In this document: in pieces, positions 10,637-18,896 of the stretch
How positions within the stretch are numbered: position 1 is the stretch's first letter
How the letters are laid out: every line of letters begins with the position of its first letter
Assembly (NCBI RefSeq): GCF_023701695.1
Contig: NZ_JAJOZC010000001.1
Span: forward strand, 1-64,000
Origin: Streptomyces sp. RKAG290
GTDB lineage: Bacteria > Actinomycetota > Actinomycetes > Streptomycetales > Streptomycetaceae
Direction of reading: 5' to 3'
Length of the DNA stretch: 64,000 nt
The notes under the pieces: generated by a model
The model's database searches: none
Told to the model about the DNA's origin: nothing
What the model saw: the letters and a program-made list of their open reading frames with translations, nothing else
Made by a program: the position numbers and the translations under genes

Positions 10637-11650
10637 ATGGCCGACATCACCAGGCGCTTCGGCTGGCGCCATCTGCGCTCCGCGCCCACCGCCCACATCC
10701 GCCACCACAAGCGCGGCCGGCTCGCCCATGACGGGGCGGGTCTGAGCTTCTGGTACCGGTCGCTCAGCGCCGCGCTCTCCGAAGTCCCGGTCAACGACCG
10801 GGAGCTGGCCATGGCGTTCCACGCCCGCACGGCCGACTTCCAGGACGTCACCGTGCAGGCCACCGTGACGTACCGCATCAGCGATCCCGCCGAGGCAGCC
10901 GCGCGCCTGGACTTCTCCGTCGACCCGGACTCCGGCGTCTGGCGCGGCGCCCCGCTGGAGCAGATCGCGACGCTGCTCACCGGGACGGCCCAGCAGCACA
11001 CCCTGGACGTGCTGGCCCGCACCCCGCTGGCCGGCGCCCTGGTCGACGGTGTGGCCGCGGTGCGCGACAGGGTCGCCGCCGGCCTGGCCGACGAGCCGCG
11101 GCTGCCCGCCACCGGCATCGAGGTCGTGGCGGTACGCGTCGTCGCCATCCGGCCCGAGGCGGAGGTGGAACGCGCCCTGCGCACGCCCGCCCGTGAACAG
11201 ATCCAGCAGGAGGCCGACCGGGCGACGTACGAACGGCGGGCCGTGGCCGTCGAGCGCGAGCGGACCATCGCCGAGAACGAGCTCGCCAGCCAGATCGAAC
11301 TCGCCCGCCGCGAAGAGCAGTTGGTCGAGCAGCGCGGCACCAACACCCGGCGCGAAGCCGAGGAGAACGCGGCAGCCGACGGGGTGCGCGCCGAGGCCGA
11401 AGCGGCCCGCAAGGTGCGGATCGCCCGCGCGGAGGCCGAAGCGGCCCGTGAGGTCGGCGCGGCCCGCGCCGAGTCCCAGGCGGCCTGGCTGCGGGTGCAC
11501 GGAGAGGTGCCGGCCACGACCCTGCACGCACTGGCAGCCACCCGGCTCGCCGAGAACCTGCCGCGCATCGACAGCCTCACCCTGTCGCCCGACGTCCTCA
11601 CCGGCCTGCTCACCAAGCTCGGCCGGCCCGCACCGGAGACCCGGGCATGA
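10637..11650 (+). CDS. SPFH/band-7 domain protein
   Basis: 337-residue protein. An N-terminal band-7/SPFH-type domain (about residues 10-175, with FQDVTVQATVTYRISDP and a hydrophobic GIEVVAVRVVAIRPEAEVER stretch) is followed by a long charged Ala/Glu/Arg-rich coiled coil (about 175-290), typical of flotillin-like scaffolds. Unlike classical stomatins and flotillins, no N-terminal membrane helix is seen, so it may be a cytosolic or peripheral variant. Start ATG 10637 follows GAGGGG. The stop overlaps the start of the NAD-kinase-like gene (ATGA, 11647-11650), so the two are co-translated and probably act together. Confidence 0.8.
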   Translation: MADITRRFGWRHLRSAPTAHIRHHKRGRLAHDGAGLSFWYRSLSAALSEVPVNDRELAMAFHARTADFQDVTVQATVTYRISDPAEAAARLDFSVDPDSGVWRGAPLEQIATLLTGTAQQHTLDVLARTPLAGALVDGVAAVRDRVAAGLADEPRLPATGIEVVAVRVVAIRPEAEVERALRTPAREQIQQEADRATYERRAVAVERERTIAENELASQIELARREEQLVEQRGTNTRREAEENAAADGVRAEAEAARKVRIARAEAEAAREVGAARAESQAAWLRVHGEVPATTLHALAATRLAENLPRIDSLTLSPDVLTGLLTKLGRPAPETRA

Positions 11651-12548
11651 GCCTGGCCCCCCGAGCCGTCCTGGTCCACCGCACCACCGAGTACGAGGAG
11701 TTGCTCGCACGGCACGGCACCCACGGCCAGGCGGCCTTCTTCCTCTCCAGCCGGGGCCGGTCCATCGAGGAGGTGGCCCGGCGGCATGAGCGGACCCGGC
11801 AGGCGCTCGCCGATGTGGCGGCGGCCGTGCCGCTGCAGTGGCGCCAGTCCCGGGTGGAGCGCCAGGACCTGGACCGGTTCCTGTTCGCACCAGAGGACGT
11901 CGTGGTCGTGGTCGGCAGGACGGACTGGTGGCCAACGCCGCCAAGTACCTCGCCGGCCAGCCGGTGGTCGGCATCGACACCGATCCCGGCCGCAATCCGG
12001 GAGTCCTGGTCCGCCACCGGCCTTCGGACGCCGGCGCGCTGCTGCGGGCGGCCGTGGCTCCGGGCGCCTCGGCGGACGAACTCACCATGGTCGAGGCGGT
12101 GGCCGACGACACGCAGCGGCTGCTCGCCCTCAACGAGATCTACCTCGGTCCGTCGGGGCACCAGACCGCCCGCTACCGGCTCGGCCCGGACGTGGCGGAC
12201 TCCCCCGCCGAGCCGCAGGCCTCGTCCGGCGTCCTGGTCGGCACCGGGACCGGCGCGACCGGGTGGCTCCGGTCCCTGTGGCAGGAACGCCGCAGCCCGC
12301 TGGCGCTGCCGGCCCCCACCGACGCCCGGCTGCTCTGGTTCGTCCGGGAGGCCTGGCCGTCACCCGTCACGGGCACCTCGCTGGTCTCGGGCGAGCTGGG
12401 CCGCGGCCACGGGCTGCGGCTGACCGTCGAGTCCGACCGGGTGGTGGTCTTCGGCGACGGCATGGAGGCGGACGCACTGGAGCTGACGTGGGGTCAGACC
12501 GTGCGGCTCGGCATCTCGGACACCTCGCTGCGGCTGGCCGGTTGCTGA
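11647..12548 (+). CDS. NAD-kinase-like protein (one frame break)
   Basis: About 300 residues after repair of a -1 slip near 11916. The central segment VVVVGQDGLVANAAKYLAGQ aligns with the nucleotide-binding GGDG loop of NAD and diacylglycerol kinases, here GQDG. PVVGIDTDPGRNPGVLV and GTGTGATGW follow, matching the NAD-kinase substrate loops. The C-terminal half (TSLVSGELGRGHGLRLTVES and VVFGDGMEAD) has the NAD-kinase beta-sandwich look. The N-terminal 85 residues, including a possible helix-turn-helix-like EEVARRHERTRQALADVAA, are unfamiliar. Whether it phosphorylates NAD is unclear because the second Gly of the motif is Gln. It is translationally coupled to the SPFH gene. Confidence 0.65.
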
Positions 12549-12630
12549 AGTCCCCGGCCCGGGCGCGCCCGTAGGCTCGCTCCTCGTACGGACCCCACCG
12601 ATCACTCCCCCGATCACTCCGAGGAGCATC

Positions 12631-13176
12631 ATGGACAGCGACGCGGCGCAGGTACCCGCCCGCAACTCCCGCCCGCCACTGGCCCAGGCCGCGCTGGGCG
12701 TGGGCGTGATCGTGCAGGACCCGCAGGGGCGCATCCTGCTCGGCCGGCACCACAGCGGCACGTGGGAGCTGCCCGGCGGCAAGGTCGACCCGACGCACGA
12801 GTCCATCGCGGCGGCAGCGGTACGGGAGCTCCGCGAGGAGACCGGGCTGGCGGTCGCCGAGCGCGACATGAGCGTCTTCGCGATGCTGCACGACGCCGTC
12901 GCCGGCATCAACCGGGTGACGATGGCCGCCCTCGTCGTCCTGGAGTCGGGCAGCCCCCGGGTGACCGAACCCCACCTCATCAGCACCTGGCAGTGGACCC
13001 GGCCCGAGGCCCTGCCGGCCTCGCTGTTCGACCCGTCGGCGCAGATCCTCGCGGCCTGGCGCCCCGATCTCGGCATCGAGCACCCGCCCGCGCACCGGCT
13101 GAACGTCTCACCGAGAGTACGCAGGCACACCCCTAAGCTTATTAATCATTTGCCTAGGGGTCATAGGCAGAGTTAG
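12631..13176 (+). CDS. Nudix hydrolase (MutT-like)
   Basis: 181-residue protein with an N-terminal core strand (AALGVGVIVQDPQGRILLGR) and a perfect Nudix box, GGKVDPTHESIAAAAVRELR followed by EETGL, at about residues 49-73. It ends with the usual helix and LISTWQWTRPEALP. Start ATG 12631 has GAGGAG 4-9 bases upstream. The last 25 residues (from about VSPRVRRHTPK) are unlike the family and overlap the palindromic region before the next gene; the true end may be earlier if a frame slip lies near 13110. The substrate is unknown. The SPFH/NAD-kinase-like pair is immediately upstream, so a nucleotide-related role is possible. Confidence 0.85.
   Translation: MDSDAAQVPARNSRPPLAQAALGVGVIVQDPQGRILLGRHHSGTWELPGGKVDPTHESIAAAAVRELREETGLAVAERDMSVFAMLHDAVAGINRVTMAALVVLESGSPRVTEPHLISTWQWTRPEALPASLFDPSAQILAAWRPDLGIEHPPAHRLNVSPRVRRHTPKLINHLPRGHRQS
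13129..13161. promoter_or_regulatory. AT-rich inverted repeat before the FBP-domain gene
   Basis: ACCCCTA (13129-13135) and TAGGGGT (13155-13161) flank an unusually AT-rich 19-base spacer containing TTATTAATCATT. It ends 25 bases before the FBP-domain start, so it may be promoter or operator sequence. Confidence 0.35.
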
Positions 13177-13186
13177 CGTCGTCGGT

Positions 13187-13680
13187 ATGAAGGCCGTGAC
13201 CGAGCAGGACATCCGCACATCGTTCGTCAACTGCTCCAAGGGAGAAGCCAAGCGCCTGCCACTGCCGCGCGATCTCGAGGAGCAGCCGTGGGACGATCTC
13301 GACTTCCTCGGCTGGCGTGACCTCTCCGCCCCGGGCGCAGCTACATCGTCACCGAGCACGACGGCAGGCTCACCGGCATCTCACTGCGTTTCCCCTCCCA
13401 GCAGCGCGGCTTTCTCCACCGGAGCATGTGCTCGCTCTGCCTCACCACGCACCCGGGCAGCGGGGTCTCGCTGATGACCGCCCGCAAGACCGGAACGGCG
13501 GGGCGCGAAGGCAATTCGGTCGGCCTCTACATGTGCACCGACCTGGCCTGCTCGCTCTACGTGCGGGGGAAGAAGGCCGTGGCCTCGGGCGCGCGCTTCG
13601 AGGAGTCGCTGACGCTGGAGGAGAAGATCGCGCGCACCACGGCCAACCTCTCCGGCTACGTGGCCAAGCTCTTCAGCTGA
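13187..13680 (+). CDS. FBP C-terminal zinc-finger domain protein, EF-G-binding type (one frame break)
   Basis: 164 residues after repair of a -1 slip near 13336. The C-terminal half carries the treble-clef zinc finger of the FBP/FusB family: CSLCLTTHP with a partner pair in CTDLACSLYVRG, near residues 84-128. The N-terminal half (MKAVTEQDIRTSFVNCSKGE) is the short helical leader typical of the Streptomyces members. In staphylococci the same fold (FusB/FusC) binds elongation factor G and helps release it from fusidic-acid-stalled ribosomes. Whether this short form binds EF-G is not known. An EF-G paralogue lies 35 kb away at 48454. Confidence 0.8.
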
Positions 13681-13772
13681 GCGGCCCGCGGCCCCGCGCC
13701 CGCGCAGCCACCCGTCGGCGACCCCGCCGCACGGGCATCCGCGCAGGCCCGGCTATCCTGGCCGCCGAACCG

Positions 13773-13848
13773 GACACGGGGTGCCCCATACGGGGGCTGA
13801 GAACACACCCGTCGAACCTGAACCAGTTAGCACTGGCGGAGGGATGTC
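13773..13848 (+). ncRNA. TPP riboswitch (THI element)
   Basis: The conserved thiamine pyrophosphate aptamer is recognisable by its boxes in order: GGGGTGCCC, GGGGGCTGAGA, ACCCGTCGAACCTGAACCAG, then TTAGCACTGGCGGAGGGA. It ends only a few bases before ATG 13852, and the GGAGGGA of its last box probably doubles as the ribosome-binding site. Control is therefore likely at translation initiation: TPP binding would hide the site and switch the transporter off when thiamine is plentiful. Confidence 0.95.
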
Positions 13849-13851
13849 TTC

Positions 13852-15251
13852 ATGTCGTTGCCGTACGCCCCGCACGAGCGCACAGCCGTGGACCCACGAC
13901 CCGCATTCGACGGGCGCATGCCCACCGCCCCCGGCGATCTGCGCATCGAGGCACACGGGATAGCCCCCGTTCCGAGGACCGCCGCTACGGCGGACCCGGC
14001 CGGCTGTTCACTGTCTGGTTCGCCCCCAACCTGACGATGACCGGCGTCTTCACCGGCACCGTCGGTATCGCCCTGGGCCTGGACTTCGCCACGGCCCTCA
14101 CCGCCGTCGTGCTCGGCACACTCGTGGGCGCCGTCCCCACCGCGTACCTGGGTACCTGGGGCAGCCGGACCGGCGCCGCTCAACTGCCTCTCGCACGACT
14201 CGCGTTCGGACGGGGCGTGGTACTGCCCGGCGCGCTGCAGTGGCTGTCGTCCATCGCCTGGGACGCGCTGATCGGACTGTTCGGCGGGGACGCGCTGGCC
14301 CAGTTGTGCGGCTGGCCGTTCTGGCTGGGAGTGCTGGTCATGATGGCGGCCCAGGGCGCGCTCGGCGTACTGGGGTACGAGGTGATCCACCGGCTCCAGA
14401 CCGTGATGACCTTCGCTCTCGCCGCCGCCTTCGCCGTGCTCTCCGCGAAGCTCCTGCACGGTGTCCACCCCGCCACCAGCGGTTCCGTGCACGGCGCCGA
14501 CCGGGCGGGCGCGTTCGTCCTGACGTGCACCATCGCCCTGAGCCTGGCGCTCTCCTGGGCGCCGTACGCCAGCGACTTCAGCCGCTATCTGCCGCGCACC
14601 GCCTCCCGGCCGCGGATGTTCTGGTGCACGCTGCTCGGCATCAGTGTCTCCTTCGTGGCCGTTCAGACTCTCGGCCTGTGGGGTGCGTCCGTCTTCACCG
14701 ACCAGACCGCGCGAGGTATCGACACGCTTCTGGGAGGCGGCGCCCTCGGCGCGTTCGGGCTGCTCGCCGTGGCACTTGCCGCGCTGTGCAGCAACGCCAT
14801 GAACGACTACAGCGGATCACTGGCGTTGCAGACCATGGGGGTCCGGCTGCCGCGTCCGCTCGCCGCGGCACTCGCGGCCGCCCTCGGTTTCCCGCTCGTC
14901 CTGTGGATGCACGCCGCCGACACCACCACGCGCTTCCAGAACGTGCTGCTCATGGTCGGCTACTGGATCCCGGGGTTCGTCGCGATCGTGGCCGTCGACT
15001 GGATCGTGCGGGCGAGGGCCCGTGGCGGCGCCCCCGTCGACCTGGCCGCCGAGAGCGCTCACGGGCAGCCGTGGTGGCCCGCGCTCACCGCCTTCACCGT
15101 CGCCTTCGCCGCCGCGGTGCCGTTCATGAGCACCAGCCTGTACGTGGGCCCGGTGGCGAAGGCGCTGCACCACGCCGACCTCGCCTACGGTGTGGCGTTC
15201 CTCGCGGCCCTGGTGGTCTACCTCCCGCTGCGGCTGCGCCACCGCCGCTGA
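13852..15251 (+). CDS. cytX: NCS1-family transporter under TPP control, CytX-like hydroxymethylpyrimidine permease (one frame break)
   Basis: 466 residues after repair of a -1 slip near 13973. It has about 12 hydrophobic helices and the nucleobase:cation symporter-1 signature, including FAPNLTMTGVFTGTVGIALG near the N-terminus, SWAPYASDFSRYLP in the middle and NAMNDYSGSLALQTMG later. The TPP riboswitch immediately upstream indicates a thiamine-related substrate. In bacteria the riboswitch-linked NCS1 member CytX is predicted to import hydroxymethylpyrimidine, the pyrimidine precursor of thiamine. The first 40 residues are cytosolic and variable. Start ATG 13852 is set by the riboswitch and ribosome site. 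Confidence 0.85.
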
Positions 15252-15318
15252 ACCGCAACGAGGGTCTCGGCCCCTCTGCACTGCGGCGCCGCCCCGCTGC
15301 CGGTGGGAGACTGGGCGT

Positions 15319-15591
15319 GTGACGGACAGCGAACACGGCATGGACCGGCGTCTGGAGCGGGCGATCCTGGAGCTGCTGGAGCGTCGCGGCCCGACCGCGA
15401 CGATCTGTCCCTCCGACGCCGCACGCGCGGTGTACACGCAGGACGACGACGGCTGGCGCGCCCTCATGGAACCGGCCCGTCGCGCGGCCCGGCGTCTGGT
15501 CGCGGCCGGCGAGGCGGAGATCACCCAGGCCGGTCAGCCGGTCGACCCGGACCGGGCCCGGGGGCCCATCCGTATTCGCCGTGCTCGCTGA
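15319..15591 (+). CDS. DUF3253 family protein
   Basis: About 90 residues, all helical and strand-wing in character, with the family pattern RAILELLERRGPTATICPSD followed by AARAV, WRALMEPARRAARRLVAAGE and PIRIRR. DUF3253 proteins look like small winged-helix domains, but no function is known. The GTG start at 15319 has GGGAG about 10 bases upstream; ATG 15340 (MDRRLERA) is an alternative. It is convergent with the radical SAM gene at 15696. Confidence 0.75.
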   Translation: MTDSEHGMDRRLERAILELLERRGPTATICPSDAARAVYTQDDDGWRALMEPARRAARRLVAAGEAEITQAGQPVDPDRARGPIRIRRAR

Positions 15592-15695
15592 CAGCCCGGC
15601 CATCACCTCCTCCGGAACGGGCTCCGCCCGGCCCGCGCGTTGCCCTTCCGACTCCGCATCCGCCGAAGGGCCGGAGAGGGTGAGCCCGCCGGGCC

Positions 15696-16871
15696 TCAGA
15701 AGGCGTACCTGACGCGCAGCCACGGCGCGTGTGCGGCCAGCAGTTGCTGGATGCGTGTCAGTGACTGCCGTTTGATCTCCAGGGAGTAGCGGACGTTGAG
15801 GGCCCCGTTCTGCGAGCGCTTGCTCTCCTGGGCGGCCGGCTGCCACAGCACCTCCTCGGCGCGGGGGTGCCAGCCCAGGTTGACCTCGTGCAGCGACCGG
15901 TTGTGGGTCAGCATGATGATCTCGGCCGCCGCCTGCCGCTTCACCCGGTCGGGCAGGACATCGTCGAGGTGCGTGAGCAGGTCGGTCCAGTCCCGTTGCC
16001 ATCCCGGTCGCAGGACGACGGGCGAGAGGTTGAAGTGGACCTCGTAGCCGGCGTCGAGGAAGTCGGCGGCCGCGGCGATCCGCTCGGCGATCGGGCTGGT
16101 GCGGATGTCCAGCAGCCGGGCGTCGTCGGGCGGCATGAGGGAGAAGCGCACCCGGGTCCGCCCCTGCGGGTCGAGTGCGAGCAGGTCGGGGTTGACGAAC
16201 TTCGTCGCGAAGGAGGCCTTCGCCGTCGGCAGGCCGCGAAAGGCGGCGACGAGATCTGCGGTGTTGTCGCAGACCAGGGCGTCCACCGAACAGTCGCCGT
16301 TCTCACCGATGTCGTAGACCCAGGCCTGGGGATCACACTGGTTGGGCTCCGTCTTGGGGCCCTGGGCCCGTACGTGGCCGCGGACATGGGCCACGATCGC
16401 CTCGATGTTGGTGAACAGCGTGATGGGGTTGGCGAAGCCCTTGCGACGGGGGACGTAGCAGTACGCGCAGGCCATCGCGCACCCGTTGGAGGGCCCGGGA
16501 GCGATCCAGTCGGCCGACCTGCCGTTGGGGCGCGTCAGGAGTGTGCGCTTCACCCCGAGGACGAGCGTCTCCGTCTTGATGCGGACCCATCGGGCGATGT
16601 TGCCGTCGTTCCCGTGGAGGGAGGGGATACGCCAGTGGCTCGCGACCTCGGTCACCCGCACCCCCGGCAGCCCGGCCATGATCTGCCGGCCGCGCGGGGA
16701 GTCCAGTGCCGCAGGCTCCGCGTAGACCTCCCGCACGTCGAGCATCCGGCGCGCCTGCGGGCTGTCCCGGAACGCCGACGGCGCGTGCGGCTCCGGTGCG
16801 ATGCCCGACCAGTCGAAGAGCGCCTGCTGCTCGGGCTCCCCCGGGGCGGATTCCGCCGGCGGCTGGTCCAC
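15696..16871 (-). CDS. Spore photoproduct lyase family radical SAM protein
   Basis: 391-residue radical SAM enzyme with the cluster motif C-x3-C-x2-C in GCAMACAYCYVPRR (about residue 133). This is the form seen in spore photoproduct lyases, which repair the UV-induced thymine dimer of spore DNA by a radical mechanism. NLSPVVLRPGW and IIMLTHNRSLHEVNLGWHP are typical of the actinobacterial branch. Members outside Bacillus and Clostridium have not been shown to repair spore photoproduct, so the assignment is to the family only. The GTG start at 16871 follows GGAAGGCAAGG. It lies 31 bases downstream of an Fe-S photolyase on the same strand, which strongly suggests a UV-damage role. Confidence 0.85.
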   Translation of the reverse strand: MDQPPAESAPGEPEQQALFDWSGIAPEPHAPSAFRDSPQARRMLDVREVYAEPAALDSPRGRQIMAGLPGVRVTEVASHWRIPSLHGNDGNIARWVRIKTETLVLGVKRTLLTRPNGRSADWIAPGPSNGCAMACAYCYVPRRKGFANPITLFTNIEAIVAHVRGHVRAQGPKTEPNQCDPQAWVYDIGENGDCSVDALVCDNTADLVAAFRGLPTAKASFATKFVNPDLLALDPQGRTRVRFSLMPPDDARLLDIRTSPIAERIAAAADFLDAGYEVHFNLSPVVLRPGWQRDWTDLLTHLDDVLPDRVKRQAAAEIIMLTHNRSLHEVNLGWHPRAEEVLWQPAAQESKRSQNGALNVRYSLEIKRQSLTRIQQLLAAHAPWLRVRYAF

Positions 16872-16902
16872 GTGCCTTGCCTTCCTTTCTACGACTTGAC
16901 TG

Positions 16903-18414
16903 TCAGTCGCGGCGGCCGCGTTCCTGTTCCAGCAGGGCGTCGAGATCGCGGAGCCTGTCCAGCCCTCGCACCGCCCGGGTCATCCGCGCGTTGTGTTCGA
17001 ACCGGTCGCGGTGGCGGTGCAGCAGGTTCCAGTACCCGGCGGTGAAGGGGCAGGCGTCCTCACCGACCCGTACGGACGGTTTGTACCGGCAGGGGCCGCA
17101 GAGGTCACTCATCCGGTCGATGTAGGCGCCTGCGGACGTGTAGGGCTTGGTGGTCATGCGTCCCCCGTCGGCGTACTGCGACATGCCCACCACGTTCGGG
17201 ACCATGACCCAGTCGTAGCCGTCGACGAAGCTGCGGTGGAACCAGTCGGTGACGGCCCGTGGCTCCCAGCCCCGCTGGAGGGCGAAACTGCCCAGGATCA
17301 TCAGGCGGGGGATGTGGTGTGTCCAGCCTGTCGTCCTGACCTGTTCCAGGACGTGGGAGAGGCAGTTCGCCCCGGTGCCGTCCGGGGACAGTTCCGCGAA
17401 CCACTCCGGCAGCGGCCCGTGGTGGCCCAGGACGTTGCTCGTGCGGTACTGCTCGCCGAAGTACCAGTAGACGTGCCAGACGAACTCGCGCCACCCGGCG
17501 ATCTGCCGCACGAACCCTTCGGCGCTGTTGAGCGGCACCTCGCCCGCCCGCCATCGCTCCTGCGCCCGCTCGACGCATTCGGCGGGGTCCAGCAGTCCGA
17601 GGTTGAGCGACGTGGAGAGCAGGCTGTGGCTCATCGTCGCGTCCCCGGACAGGACCGCGTCCTCGTGTGCGCCGAACGTGACGAGCCGGCGCTCCACGAA
17701 GCGACGGAGCGCGGCAAGTGCCTCCCGGCGCGTGGCCGGAAACCCGCGCGGACCGTCGTCGCCGAGGAACTCCACGTCGCCGTCCCGCACCCAGCGGTCG
17801 AGGTCGGACCGCACCTCGTCGTCGATCTCGCTCTCACGGGGGCGGTAGGGCGCCGGTACGCCCAGGTCGGTGGCGCCACGAGCCGGGGGCTGCCGGTTGT
17901 CGTGGTCCAGGTTCCACCGGCCGCCGGCGGGGCGGTCACCCTCCATCAGCAGGTCGTGGGTCTGCCGCACCCAGCGGTAGAAGTCCTCCTGACGGAGGTG
18001 TTTCGTTCCGCGGCCGTCCGCCCAGGCCCTGAACTCGTCGTGCGTCACGAGGAAGCCACGCGCCGGCAGCACGCGCACGGAGGGCAGCGTGCCTACGAAT
18101 GCGTGGGCAGCGTGGGACGTCGGGTGGTGCACGGTCACCGGGGCGTCCCCCACCGCCTCGCGCAGGCCCTGACGGTAGGTGTCCGCCTTGACGTACCGCA
18201 CGCGGTCACCGAGCTCGGCGGCCCGGTGGCGCATCGCCGAGAGCACGAGGTGTGCCTTGGCGCGGTGGAACCGCCGCCGTCGGAAGACGCCCCTGGACTC
18301 GATCATCAGCAGCGGCGTGTCCCGGTGCGGACCGCCGCGTGCCGGATCGACGAAATGGGGGCCGAGCTGATCGCCGAACAGCCAGTGGGGGGTGCCGGAC
18401 TCTTCCTCGGTCAT
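16903..18414 (-). CDS. Deoxyribodipyrimidine photolyase-related protein (FeS-BCP type)
   Basis: 503-residue member of the bacterial iron-sulfur photolyase/cryptochrome group (PhrB-like, (6-4) photolyase type). The N-terminal Rossmann-like domain starts HWLFGDQLGPHF, and the C-terminal FAD helical domain has REFVWHVYWYFG, the NCLSH cysteine (about residue 360) and VVGMSQYADGG. The four 4Fe-4S ligands are visible: Cys of NCLSH, two of CGPC, and one of ACPF in the segment at about 445-465. Start ATG 18414 follows GAGGGAG. It is first in a two-gene operon with the spore-photoproduct-lyase-like gene. The expected role is light-driven repair of UV photoproducts in DNA. Confidence 0.9.
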   Translation of the reverse strand: MTEEESGTPHWLFGDQLGPHFVDPARGGPHRDTPLLMIESRGVFRRRRFHRAKAHLVLSAMRHRAAELGDRVRYVKADTYRQGLREAVGDAPVTVHHPTSHAAHAFVGTLPSVRVLPARGFLVTHDEFRAWADGRGTKHLRQEDFYRWVRQTHDLLMEGDRPAGGRWNLDHDNRQPPARGATDLGVPAPYRPRESEIDDEVRSDLDRWVRDGDVEFLGDDGPRGFPATRREALAALRRFVERRLVTFGAHEDAVLSGDATMSHSLLSTSLNLGLLDPAECVERAQERWRAGEVPLNSAEGFVRQIAGWREFVWHVYWYFGEQYRTSNVLGHHGPLPEWFAELSPDGTGANCLSHVLEQVRTTGWTHHIPRLMILGSFALQRGWEPRAVTDWFHRSFVDGYDWVMVPNVVGMSQYADGGRMTTKPYTSAGAYIDRMSDLCGPCRYKPSVRVGEDACPFTAGYWNLLHRHRDRFEHNARMTRAVRGLDRLRDLDALLEQERGRRD

Positions 18415-18720
18415 GCCGGGCGCTCCCTCGATGATCTGTGGCCCGGCCGGCTGCCTTCGCGGCGGGGAACCTTCCCGCACGATCAAAGCGCACGACGGCG
18501 CCGGTCGCGTCCGGCACACGCCGGGCGCCACGTGCGCGTGACCGTGTCACCGTCCCCGGGGGTCCCGTCGGGAAAAAGGACGTGGATGCGGTCCCTCCGT
18601 GTCGGGATCGGGAGACTCCCCCACGAGACCAGCGCCGCCACGACCACCGGCGCTCCGGACCGACCTGATTCGCCGACGCCGGTCAAGGGCTCAGGCCCCA
18701 ACTGTCCCCAGAACTGATCA
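18415..18720. other. Non-coding stretch between photolyase and tRNA
   Basis: This should contain the photolyase promoter (minus strand) close to 18414. I see no family-like reading frame and no repeat or palindrome worth calling. Confidence 0.5.
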
Positions 18721-18754
18721 AGGGCCGGTTTCGGATTTCTCCGAAACCGGCCCT
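18721..18754 (-). terminator. tRNA-Pro terminator hairpin
   Basis: A perfect 15-bp stem (18721-18735 with 18740-18754) with a four-base loop lies about 20 bases beyond the 3' end of the tRNA on the minus strand. Confidence 0.85.
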
Positions 18755-18773
18755 GACCTGCGACTCTTTCGAG

Positions 18774-18846
<73 letters not shown>

Positions 18847-18896
18847 CTGCGATTCCCCCCGGTTTCGCCGGGCGGCTGCGCAGGACAAACATTACC

